NCBI GenBank assembly: GCA_037969115.1
Contig: JBBKWQ010000079.1
Span: 1-9,313, forward strand
Direction: 5' to 3'
Length of the DNA stretch: 9,313 bases
DNA from: JBBKWQ01 sp037969115
GTDB taxonomy: Bacteria > Actinomycetota > Acidimicrobiia > Acidimicrobiales > Ilumatobacteraceae
Shown here: piece after piece, positions 1 through 5,870 of the stretch
Numbering within the stretch: the first letter of the stretch is position 1
How the letters are laid out: every line of letters starts with the position of its first letter
Program-made: the position numbers and the translations under genes
Notes under the pieces: generated by a model
The model's input: only the letters and a program-made list of their open reading frames with translations
What the model was told of the DNA's origin: nothing
The model's database searches: none

Positions 1-2
1 AG

Positions 3-158
3 GTCGAGTACGCCGAACGCGTCATCGTGGCCTTCGACGAAGCACTCGCGGCCGGCAAGGGCGTCGTGACCGTCGACGGGCGCATGATCGAGAACCTCCA
101 CGTCGACAACGCCCGTCGCCTCGTCGCGGTCGCCCATGCGATCGACGCCCTTGGATGA
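3..158 (+). CDS. C-terminal end of a CitE-like (HpcH/HpaI family) aldolase/lyase, 5' truncated by the window
   Basis: Only the last 51 codons are present. The visible tail contains the pattern VVTVDGRMIENLHVDNARR, which matches the C-terminal end of the HpcH/HpaI aldolase/citrate lyase beta-subunit superfamily, where a (V)DGxMIE..H...A stretch follows the TIM barrel. Members include CitE, malyl-CoA/beta-methylmalyl-CoA lyases and CitE-like thioesterases. They work on CoA thioesters of 3-hydroxy acids with Mg2+. The substrate cannot be told from this fragment because the catalytic barrel lies outside the window. The gene ends with TGA, 7 nt before the stop of the convergent sugar transferase gene, and shows no functional link with the rest of the window. 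Confidence 0.75.
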   Translation, partial: VEYAERVIVAFDEALAAGKGVVTVDGRMIENLHVDNARRLVAVAHAIDALG

Positions 159-165
159 ATCCGTG

Positions 166-1647
166 TCAGGAGGCTCCGCTGCCCGAGAAGACGACCGGAA
201 CGGTCCTCCAGCAGATACGCAGATCGTGTGCCAGTGACCAGTTGTCGACGTAGTACAGGTCCATCCTCTTGTACTGCTCGAACGAGGAGTCGGAGCGACC
301 CGACACCTGCCACATGCCCGTCAGGCCCGGCAGTACGCGGAGTCGGTCACGCACCTCGTCGTCCCACTCGAGCACCTCCGAGGGCAGCGCAGGCCGGGGG
401 CCGACCAAGCTCATCGAGCCGGTGATCACGTTCAGCAACTGCGGGAGCTCGTCGATCGATAGCTTCCGCAGGATGCCACCGATCCGGGTGACGCGGGGAT
501 CGTGAGCGATCTTGAAGAGCGGTCCGTCGGACTCGTTGAGTGCGGCGAGCTCGCCCTTGCGTTCTTCGGCGTCGATGACCATCGTGCGGAACTTCAGAAT
601 CTTGAACTCCCGACCGTCGCGTCCGACGCGCACCTGACTGAAGAAGATGCCGCCGGGTGAACTGAATTTGATCAGCGGCATCGCCACGATCGTCACTGGC
701 AGGCTGACCACGATGACCAGCGATGCGACGGTGAGGTCGAAGATCCGCTTGGCCATGGCTCGCCAGCCGTCACGCAGGACCGGCTCGATGTAGATCATCG
801 TCCGGCCGTCGAGCTGCTGGGGCCGGAGCCGGGTGACGTCGATATCGCGCAGCGTGGAGGAGAGTGCCACGTGGTAGCCGGCGTCGGTGAGGCGGCGGGC
901 GAGAATGTTGACGTCGCGAGCCTCGATCGAGGCGAGCGACACGACGACTCCGCAGACCTCGTGGTCGCAGAGGATTTGCTCGAGATCCCCCAGCGGTCCG
1001 AGTAGTCGGACGCCGCCACGCGTTCCGATGTCTTCGCTGCCCACGAACCCCACGACTTCGTACCCGAACTCCGGGTTGCGCGCGTACGTGTGCAGGAGGC
1101 CGATTGCGTGCGCGTCGGTCCCGACGATCACGATTCGTCGGAGGATGCGACGTTCGGCGCGCAGGTGGGCGAAGACGTACCTGGCTGAACGGCGCTCGAT
1201 AAGCACAGCAACCGCAACACCCGCCGTCACGAGGACCACCCAGAGCCGCGAGAGGTCCTTGTACTGCATACCGAATGCCACGAGGACGAGCGTGCCGGCT
1301 CCGACGACCACTGTGTTGAGTACGTTGTGTGCCTCCTTGCCCGGCCGTTCATTCGCGCGAGCTTGGTACAGGTGGTTGAATGCTGCGCCGATCACGAATC
1401 CAGGGAACATCGAGAGTGAGAGAGCGATGTGGTTGAAAACGACGAAGTTCGGCAGCGGCTTCACGATCGATTGGATCGCGAACGCCAATATGATGCCGGT
1501 GAGGACCGCAAGTGCATCGGCGATCATCAACCGCCGCTTCAGCGTCGTCGGGGAGATGGCCTTCCGAGGGGATCCGCCCTCAGGTTCGCCACGTTCAGTA
1601 GTCTGACCGATCTCAACTATCCGACTGTTCGTTGTGCCAACAATCAT
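166..1647 (-). CDS. Polyprenyl glycosylphosphotransferase (exopolysaccharide/O-antigen initiating sugar transferase)
   Basis: This 493-residue membrane enzyme should transfer a sugar-1-phosphate from a nucleotide sugar to undecaprenyl phosphate, the first step of a lipid-linked surface polysaccharide. Four hydrophobic segments lie at about residues 41-62, 70-92, 109-128 and 133-151. A Rossmann-like CoA-binding-type domain begins with IVIVGTDAHAIG near 172-182. A fifth membrane helix (about 302-326) leads into the bacterial sugar transferase domain, with KFRTM at 352-356, the catalytic Asp-Glu pair (LSIDELPQLLNV, D399/E400) and SLVGPRP ending at 419. This is the WbaP/CpsE-like PNPT architecture and its usual length. 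The frame stays open upstream to 1842, but that N-terminus is low complexity. I chose the ATG at 1647, which is preceded on its strand by a G-rich stretch (gagtggg) a few bases away. The sugar specificity is not readable from the sequence. The gene is divergent from the aminoacyl-carrier operon. Confidence 0.93.
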   Translation of the reverse strand: MIVGTTNSRIVEIGQTTERGEPEGGSPRKAISPTTLKRRLMIADALAVLTGIILAFAIQSIVKPLPNFVVFNHIALSLSMFPGFVIGAAFNHLYQARANERPGKEAHNVLNTVVVGAGTLVLVAFGMQYKDLSRLWVVLVTAGVAVAVLIERRSARYVFAHLRAERRILRRIVIVGTDAHAIGLLHTYARNPEFGYEVVGFVGSEDIGTRGGVRLLGPLGDLEQILCDHEVCGVVVSLASIEARDVNILARRLTDAGYHVALSSTLRDIDVTRLRPQQLDGRTMIYIEPVLRDGWRAMAKRIFDLTVASLVIVVSLPVTIVAMPLIKFSSPGGIFFSQVRVGRDGREFKILKFRTMVIDAEERKGELAALNESDGPLFKIAHDPRVTRIGGILRKLSIDELPQLLNVITGSMSLVGPRPALPSEVLEWDDEVRDRLRVLPGLTGMWQVSGRSDSSFEQYKRMDLYYVDNWSLAHDLRICWRTVPVVFSGSGAS

Positions 1648-1654
1648 TTCGCCC

Positions 1655-1691
1655 ACTCTCGTCCGCCTGTCCGCCGACTCTCGTCCGCCTG
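1655..1691. repeat. Pair of 15-bp direct repeats, 22-bp step
   Basis: ACTCTCGTCCGCCTG occurs exactly at 1655-1669 and again at 1677-1691. The first copy begins 8 bp upstream of the chosen ATG of the sugar transferase (read on the minus strand). A binding site or RNA element in that gene's leader is possible. A chance duplication in pyrimidine-rich DNA is also possible. Confidence 0.6.
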
Positions 1692-1780
1692 CCCGCTCTG
1701 TCCCGTCCGTCCGACTTTTCCTCCCGGCTACGTCTGCTGTGCCGGTTGCCCATGCTGGCGATGTGGCCTGTGGGCTCGGT

Positions 1781-1811
1781 TTGTTCGGCACCTGATTGCC
1801 AGGACTATAAT
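1781..1811 (+). promoter_or_regulatory. Possible sigma70-type promoter for the plus-strand operon
   Basis: A perfect TATAAT stands at 1806-1811, which is notable in such GC-rich DNA. TTGTTC at 1781-1786 is the best -35 candidate, with a 19-bp spacer that is longer than ideal. Transcription from here would give a leader of roughly 270 nt before the AcpS start, carrying the two downstream repeat pairs. The opposite strand reads ATTATA at the same place, so use by the divergent sugar transferase gene cannot be excluded. Confidence 0.35.
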
Positions 1812-1835
1812 TGCACCATGCACGTTGTCTGGCAA
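1796..1835. repeat. Inverted repeat flanking the TATAAT box
   Basis: TTGCCAG at 1796-1802 is matched by its reverse complement CTGGCAA at 1829-1835, with 26 bp between. The inner bases extend the match with one bulged G (TTGCCAGGAC against GTCTGGCAA). The candidate -10 box at 1806-1811 lies inside, so a dimeric repressor binding both arms could cover the promoter. The 7-bp arms are short enough that chance is a real alternative. Confidence 0.35.
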
Positions 1836-1863
1836 GGGTCAATCGTCCCGAAGGTCGGTTGTA

Positions 1864-1902
1864 AAATCCCTACGCACGGTGAGTAAATCCCTACGCACGG
1901 TG
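1864..1902. repeat. Pair of exact 18-bp direct repeats, 21-bp step (possible operator)
   Basis: AAATCCCTACGCACGGTG is found at 1864-1881 and again at 1885-1902, separated by AGT. The flanking bases are also alike (GTA before each copy, with one extra A in the first). The 21-bp step places both copies on the same face of the helix. The pair lies just downstream of the TATAAT box, a position suited to a repressor, or to an activator of another promoter nearer the operon. Confidence 0.7.
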
Positions 1903-2014
1903 TCGTCGTTTCGGCTGAGCGGCGGATTGTCGACAACTGGGGCACTGCGTGCTGGTCGCTAGCACGTCGAGTGCAACACGGCGTCGCGGTCTGTATTCTT
2001 CCTGAGAAGCAATT

Positions 2015-2062
2015 CATCTTGATGAGCCGATTCCCTGTCATCTTGATGAGCCGATTCCCTGT
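2015..2062. repeat. Perfect tandem duplication of a 24-bp unit
   Basis: The 24 bases at 2015-2038 are repeated exactly at 2039-2062; the core includes CTTGATGAGCCGATTCCC. The end of the second copy is 28 nt before the chosen AcpS start. The unit is a multiple of three, so in the upstream-extended AcpS frame it would encode ILMSRFPV twice, but that extension looks non-coding. It may be a recent slippage duplication or a doubled operator/leader element. Confidence 0.75.
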
Positions 2063-2090
2063 TGGTGAGCGAGGCGGTGGACAAGGATCC

Positions 2091-2540
2091 ATGGGCATCA
2101 GAGAGAGAGCACGACGCGGAGTGTGGAAGCGCCGGGTCGCCACCCGAATCCGCGTCGGGACCGATCTCGTAGAAGTCAGCGACGTCGAACGCTCGGTCGC
2201 CGAGTTCGGCGATCGGTACCTCGAACGCGTGTATACGCCTCGGGAGATCGCACGTTGTTCCGCATCGGGCACCCCGAACTGTCGCAGCCTCGCCGCACGG
2301 TTTGCGGCGAAAGAGGCAGTCGTCAAGGCGCTTCGACCATCGGGCGGCGTCGCTTACACGGATCTCGAAATCGTCACTGATTCGACCGGTGCACCCGTGA
2401 TGTCCTTCACCGGTTCCGTCGAGAGATTGGTGCAGACGCTTGGCCTGATCTCGTCGTCGTTGAGTCTTTCCCACGATGGATCCTACGCAACAGCGGTTTA
2501 CGTCGCCCTCACGAGAGATCATCACGAAACGTCGCTATGA
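2091..2540 (+). CDS. acpS: AcpS-type holo-[acyl-carrier-protein] synthase (phosphopantetheinyl transferase)
   Basis: The 149-residue protein should move 4'-phosphopantetheine from CoA to the active Ser of a carrier protein, most likely the one encoded directly after it. The family hallmarks are present: RVGTDLVEV with the metal-binding Asp25, YTPREIARC near 48-56, ARFAAKEAVVKAL with metal-binding Glu75, and the C-terminal SLSHDGSYATAVYVAL strand pair. The ATG at 2091 has AAGGA 3 nt before it, which is rather close; GTG at 2121 (residue 11) is a realistic alternative because AcpS proteins usually begin just before the GTDLVE motif. The stop overlaps the carrier protein start in an ATGA junction, so the two are translationally coupled. 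Many actinobacteria have a separate housekeeping acpS, so this copy is probably dedicated to the cluster (inference). Confidence 0.9.
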   Translation: MGIRERARRGVWKRRVATRIRVGTDLVEVSDVERSVAEFGDRYLERVYTPREIARCSASGTPNCRSLAARFAAKEAVVKALRPSGGVAYTDLEIVTDSTGAPVMSFTGSVERLVQTLGLISSSLSLSHDGSYATAVYVALTRDHHETSL

Positions 2541-2794
2541 CAGAAAACCGATTGGAAACGATTCGCAGCGTTGTGGCTCGATATGGCCGGGTGACGGTCG
2601 ATCCAGCATCGTTGACCGAGGAACAGAGCTTGTACGACGTCGGCTTGACATCACACGCAAGTGTGAACGTCATGCTCGCGCTGGAGGACACGTTCGACAT
2701 GGAGTTCCCCGAACGCCTGTTGAAGCGCACCACCTTTGAGTCGATGGCGAACCTTCGGCTTGCGCTCAACGCCGTTCTGGGGTCAGAGGCGTAG
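2537..2794 (+). CDS. Small acyl/aminoacyl carrier protein
   Basis: This 85-residue acidic protein has the size and four-helix pattern of a stand-alone carrier protein. The phosphopantetheine site is DVGLTSHASVNVML, with Ser39 as the expected attachment residue. The usual fatty-acid carrier motif is D-S-L; here it is T-S-H. The downstream helix reads ALEDTFDMEFPERLLKRTTFES, which fits recognition helix II and III of ACPs. Because an amino acid:[carrier protein] ligase and a phosphopantetheinyl transferase lie in the same operon, the cargo is most likely an amino acid thioester rather than a fatty acid. No clear Shine-Dalgarno is seen; translation probably depends on coupling with the upstream gene through the 4-nt overlap. 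Confidence 0.9.
   Translation: MTENRLETIRSVVARYGRVTVDPASLTEEQSLYDVGLTSHASVNVMLALEDTFDMEFPERLLKRTTFESMANLRLALNAVLGSEA
2785..2789 (+). promoter_or_regulatory. Ribosome binding site supporting a TTG start
   Basis: AGAGG lies 8 nt before TTG 2798 and 14 nt before the next in-frame ATG at 2804. The spacing favours the TTG start for the dehydrogenase-like gene, though the sequence match is moderate. Confidence 0.4.
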
Positions 2795-2797
2795 CGG

Positions 2798-3979
2798 TTG
2801 CTGATGCCGAGCCCCGACGATCTTCAAGTCAATGGCCCAGACGCCTTGGAGATCGTGCACCGCATCGGGTCCGACGTGGTCGCCCTTGCGGCCGACGATG
2901 TGGACCGCGAGGCGAGATTCCCGAGTGAGGGGATCGATGCGCTGCGCGACGCAGGCATGCTCGGTGCGTTGGTTCCAGAGCACCTCGGCGGCCTCGGCCT
3001 AACATACACCGACGTCGCTGCGCTTTGCCGTGCGCTGGGTCGCTACTGTGCCAATACGGCGATGGTGTTCGCGATGCACCAGATCCAAGTCGCGTGCATC
3101 GTCGAACACGGCCAAGGTGTACCCCACTTCGACGCCGTGCTGACCGAGATAGCGCGGTCCGGTACCTTGATCGCCTCAGCGACCAGCGAGAATGGCATTG
3201 GCGGCGACGTTCGCTCGAGCATTTGTGCAGTGGAGCAAGACGGAGATCAATTCTCCTTGATCAAGGAAGCGATCGTGATCTCGTACGGCAGCCACGTTCG
3301 CGACGTTCTGGTCACAGCCCGCCGCAACGCACAGGCCGCCGCGAACGATCAGGTCATCGTGCACGTACAGACACCGACATTGACCCTCGAGCAACGTAGC
3401 GACTGGGACACATTGGGAATGCGGGGAACGTGCAGCGTCGGGTTCTTGCTCACGGCAACGGGCTCTATCGACCAGATCCTGCCAACGCCGTACGCTGAAG
3501 TCTCCAGCATGACGATGTTGCCGGTGTCGCACATCACGTGGGCGTCGCTCTGGTTGGGCATCGCTGAACACGCGGTCGACAAGGCGCGCATGTATGTTCG
3601 GTCCGCGGCGCGTAAGACGCCCGGCACTCTGCCGCCAAGCGCCCGCCGTCTCGCTGACACCTACGCGTCCCTCGAGCAGATTCGATCAGTGATCGACGAT
3701 GCAGTCGCGGAATACGAGCGCGCTCGCAACGATCTGGATCTTCACACATCCCTACGTTTCGCAATTCGCATGAACAACTTGAAGGTCTCGGCGTCGCAGG
3801 ATGTCCTGGCGGTCGTTCAATCGTGTCTGCTCATCGTCGGAATGGCCGGGTATCGCAACGATTCTCCCTACTCACTCGGTCGGCAGCTCCGCGATGCCTA
3901 CAGCGCCGTGTTGATGGTGCACAACGACCGAGTACTGGATCACAACGCCTCGCTGCTGTGCGTGATGAAGGGCAGCTGA
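2798..3979 (+). CDS. Acyl-CoA dehydrogenase-like flavoprotein with altered active site
   Basis: The 393-residue protein has the length and domain order of the acyl-CoA dehydrogenase superfamily: an N-terminal helical domain with LVPEHLGGLGLTYTDVAALC near 58-77, a middle beta domain (IASATSENGIGGDVRSS near 125-140; a DGDQFSLIKEAIVISYG stretch), and a C-terminal helical domain ending in QLRDAYSAVLMVHNDRVL. FAD binding is expected. In the medium-chain enzyme the RDA stretch runs on to the catalytic EGT; here the aligned residues are V374-H375-N376. The isovaleryl-CoA-type alternative Glu also appears to be replaced, by about Ser244. Classical alpha,beta-desaturation is therefore doubtful. By context it may act on the aminoacyl thioester of the carrier protein, as PltE/RedW-type enzymes do on prolyl carrier proteins, or as a flavin oxygenase or a non-redox partner. 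The start is TTG at 2798, or possibly ATG at 2804. The gap to the previous stop is 3 nt. Confidence 0.85.
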   Translation: MLMPSPDDLQVNGPDALEIVHRIGSDVVALAADDVDREARFPSEGIDALRDAGMLGALVPEHLGGLGLTYTDVAALCRALGRYCANTAMVFAMHQIQVACIVEHGQGVPHFDAVLTEIARSGTLIASATSENGIGGDVRSSICAVEQDGDQFSLIKEAIVISYGSHVRDVLVTARRNAQAAANDQVIVHVQTPTLTLEQRSDWDTLGMRGTCSVGFLLTATGSIDQILPTPYAEVSSMTMLPVSHITWASLWLGIAEHAVDKARMYVRSAARKTPGTLPPSARRLADTYASLEQIRSVIDDAVAEYERARNDLDLHTSLRFAIRMNNLKVSASQDVLAVVQSCLLIVGMAGYRNDSPYSLGRQLRDAYSAVLMVHNDRVLDHNASLLCVMKGS

Positions 3980-3980
3980 C

Positions 3981-4901
3981 GTGTCGCCGGAGGAACTTGC
4001 CACGGTGCAGCGCGACCTTCGCGACTCTTTGATCGAGGCCAACTTGCTGCTGCCCTCCGGAATCGACGGGCTGTACGGCAAAAGTGAGACGTTCGAGAGA
4101 GTCGTTGGTGGCGTCGACGCTCTCGTCAAGTCCGTCGGCGCGCCCGAACAGCCGGTCAAGCTTTCCTTCCCGCCGTTGATTCCGAAGACAACGTTCGACC
4201 GGATCGGTTATCTTCGGAACTTTCCGAACCTCGTCGGCACGGTTTTCTTGTTCGAAGGCGGTGATCGCGAACATGCCGATTTGCTCAGCCGTCTCGATAA
4301 TGACGAGGCCTACGCTGAATTGATGACTCAGAGCGATCTGGCGATGACACCGGCATGTTGTTACCCGGTGTACCCGACGATGCGGGGGACCCTGCCAGCG
4401 GCCGGCACCGTCGTTGAAACCTCCAACTACTGCTTTCGGCGCGAACCGTCGATCGACCCAATGCGTCTTCAGGCATTCCGCCAGCTCGATCACATCCGAA
4501 TAGGCACACCCGATCAGGTGCTCGATTGGCGTGCGAAGTGGAAGGTACGAGCCCCGGAACTGCTGGAGTCGCTCGGGCTGGTAGTGCGCTCCGAGATCGC
4601 TACTGATCCGTTCTTCGGCCGAGCGGGCAGGTTCATGACGTCGAGTCAACGCGAACAGGAGTTGAAGATCGAGTTTCTCGTCTCGGTCTATGATGACGAG
4701 CATCCGACAGCATGTTCGTCGATCAACGACCACCAGGCGCACTTCGGTGAAACCTTCGAAATTCTCACTGCGGATCAGCGCGACGCGCACTCCTCGTGCG
4801 TCGGCTTCGGTCTCGAGCGCTGTGCGGTCGCATTGTTCGCACGGCACGGGGTCGACGTCGACGCGTGGCCCTCCTCGGTGAGGAACCGCTTGTGGCCGTA
4901 A
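3981..4901 (+). CDS. Amino acid:[carrier protein] ligase (class II aminoacyl-tRNA synthetase homologue)
   Basis: This 306-residue protein matches the truncated relatives of archaeal-type seryl-tRNA synthetase that activate an amino acid with ATP and load it on the phosphopantetheine of a carrier protein, described for Bradyrhizobium and Agrobacterium (Bll0957-type, with small amino acids such as Gly or Ala as substrates). Visible marks: motif 2 YCFRREPS (about 150-157) followed by RLQAFRQLDHIRIGTPDQV, and motif 3 GFGLERCAVALFARHG with Arg280. The zinc site of this group is Cys-Glu-Cys; here TPACCYP supplies Cys126 or Cys127, SSCVGFG supplies Cys273, and the middle position appears to be Asp170 instead of Glu. 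No tRNA-binding domain is present. GTG 3981 has GAAGGG 8 nt before it and follows the upstream stop by 1 nt. The amino acid used cannot be predicted reliably. Confidence 0.9.
   Translation: MSPEELATVQRDLRDSLIEANLLLPSGIDGLYGKSETFERVVGGVDALVKSVGAPEQPVKLSFPPLIPKTTFDRIGYLRNFPNLVGTVFLFEGGDREHADLLSRLDNDEAYAELMTQSDLAMTPACCYPVYPTMRGTLPAAGTVVETSNYCFRREPSIDPMRLQAFRQLDHIRIGTPDQVLDWRAKWKVRAPELLESLGLVVRSEIATDPFFGRAGRFMTSSQREQELKIEFLVSVYDDEHPTACSSINDHQAHFGETFEILTADQRDAHSSCVGFGLERCAVALFARHGVDVDAWPSSVRNRLWP
4880..4885 (+). promoter_or_regulatory. Ribosome binding site fixing the DUF1839 start at GTG 4892
   Basis: GAGGAA ends 6 nt before GTG 4892, inside the end of the ligase gene. The frame is open further upstream (GTG 4865 and 4796), but those starts would add an Arg-rich segment and have no comparable site. 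Confidence 0.6.
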
Positions 4902-5869
4902 TCGAACCGCCTGGACTCGTCCATCTCGAGCCAGAGGAGTATCAGCGCCATCCGCTCCACGACGATGATCGGATATGGCCGGAGACAAATTGTTACGTCG
5001 ACCTCTGGGTGGAGCTGCTTCATTCCGAGCAGCTTGATCCCATCGCGCCACTGGCATTTCTACTGAGTTCGGACTTCGACGGAGAGCAGTGGGAGTTCTT
5101 CAAGTATCCACTCGAAGACCTGCGGGCGGTGTACGGCATCGACGTACACGAAGTGAACCTGTGGTTGCCGATCGAGGAACACGTCGAGCGTCATCTCCAG
5201 CTCGGACACCTCCTGACCCTCGAGGTCGACTCGTGGTACCTGCCCGACACCGTCGGGGTTTCGTATCGTCTGACCCACCAGAAATCGTCTCTTACTCCTC
5301 GAATGATCGATCGCGCGTCGAAAACTTTGCGCTACTTCCACAACCGGGGCTACTACGAACTGTCCGGCGAGGACTACGACGGGGTGCTCAGGGTTGGCCA
5401 CGCCGACACGTCGCTGCCGCCCTACGCCGAGGTCGTGAACCTGTCGCGACGCGAGCGACCCGACTCGATGACGCTCCGGACACGGGTCGATGAACTGATC
5501 GTGCAACACCTCGAGCGACGGCCGACCTCGAACCCCATCGATCGACTGTCAGCACGGATCGACGCGGACGTCGAGTGGCTGCGGACTCAAGACCAAGAGC
5601 GGTTTCACGGCTACGCATTCGCCACGCTTCGGCAGTGCGGTGCGTGGGCAGAGATGGCCTCATCGTTCGCAGCCTGGCTGGGCGACGATGAGCTGCGTGT
5701 CTCGGTCAAGTCCTTCACTGAACTGGCGGAAAACGCGAAGATATGCCAGTTCAAACTCGCCCGCGCAGCACGGGGACGAGCGGCGGATCTCACCGGTGAA
5801 TACCAGACGATGTCGCAGTGCTGGATCGATGCGTATCAACCGCTGATCGATCTCTACGGGAGCACATGA
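4892..5869 (+). CDS. DUF1839 family protein, possible aminoacyl transferase
   Basis: The 325-residue protein carries the features I associate with DUF1839: WPETNCYVDLWVELLH (29-44), DGEQWEFFKYPLEDL (about 63-77), YGIDVHEVNLW (82-92), EVDSWYLPDTVGVSYRLTH (111-129) and RYFHNRGYYELSGEDYDGV (147-165). No characterised reaction is known to me. The order Cys34 at a helix start, then an EVD.WYLPDT strand, His129 and a late Asp/Glu recalls the BtrH_N papain-like fold. BtrH moves an acyl group from a carrier protein to an aminoglycoside, so a transferase role for the aminoacyl thioester is a reasonable hypothesis (inference). The C-terminal third is helical and unassigned. There is no signal peptide or membrane segment, so the protein is cytosolic. 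The start overlaps the ligase end by 10 nt, which suggests tight coupling with that gene. Confidence 0.8.
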   Translation: MAVIEPPGLVHLEPEEYQRHPLHDDDRIWPETNCYVDLWVELLHSEQLDPIAPLAFLLSSDFDGEQWEFFKYPLEDLRAVYGIDVHEVNLWLPIEEHVERHLQLGHLLTLEVDSWYLPDTVGVSYRLTHQKSSLTPRMIDRASKTLRYFHNRGYYELSGEDYDGVLRVGHADTSLPPYAEVVNLSRRERPDSMTLRTRVDELIVQHLERRPTSNPIDRLSARIDADVEWLRTQDQERFHGYAFATLRQCGAWAEMASSFAAWLGDDELRVSVKSFTELAENAKICQFKLARAARGRAADLTGEYQTMSQCWIDAYQPLIDLYGST

Positions 5870-5870
5870 C

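Larger units (their letters stand above)
1648..2090. other. Divergent intergenic region rich in short direct repeats
   Basis: About 440 bp lie between the divergent starts of the sugar transferase and the AcpS gene. Overlapping reading frames here have no recognisable protein content. The region holds three independent pairs of short direct repeats (15 bp at a 22-bp step, 18 bp at a 21-bp step, 24 bp in tandem), a TATAAT hexamer inside an inverted repeat, and the perfect 10-bp palindrome TTGTCGACAA at 1927-1936. Repeat steps of 21-24 bp are close to two turns of the helix, as expected for paired operator sites. I infer a shared control region for the two transcription units; no regulator family can be named. 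Confidence 0.7.

Noticed and set aside
150..170. Terminator between the convergent lyase and sugar transferase genes
   Set aside because: Only 7 nt separate the stops and I see no stem-loop with a T run; any terminator would lie inside the coding sequences.
1648..1842. N-terminal extension of the sugar transferase up to 1842
   Set aside because: The added 65 residues are low complexity, lie over the repeat and promoter region, and the ATG at 1647 gives the usual family length.
1864..2062. Direct repeats considered as a CRISPR array or attachment site
   Set aside because: Only two copies of each repeat, spacers of 0-3 bp, no cas genes and no integrase or tRNA nearby.
1971..2090. N-terminal extension of AcpS that would include a duplicated ILMSRFPV
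   Set aside because: AcpS proteins start near the GTDLVE motif, and the extension only translates the 24-bp tandem repeat; a leader or control element explains it better.
3981..4901. Ligase gene read as a true seryl-tRNA synthetase
   Set aside because: It is too short, has no tRNA-binding domain, and lies in an operon with a carrier protein and phosphopantetheinyl transferase.
3831..5057. Minus-strand open frame of 408 codons opposite the ligase gene
   Set aside because: It spans the ends of three real genes and has an Arg-rich, domain-free translation; it is a shadow of high-GC codon use.
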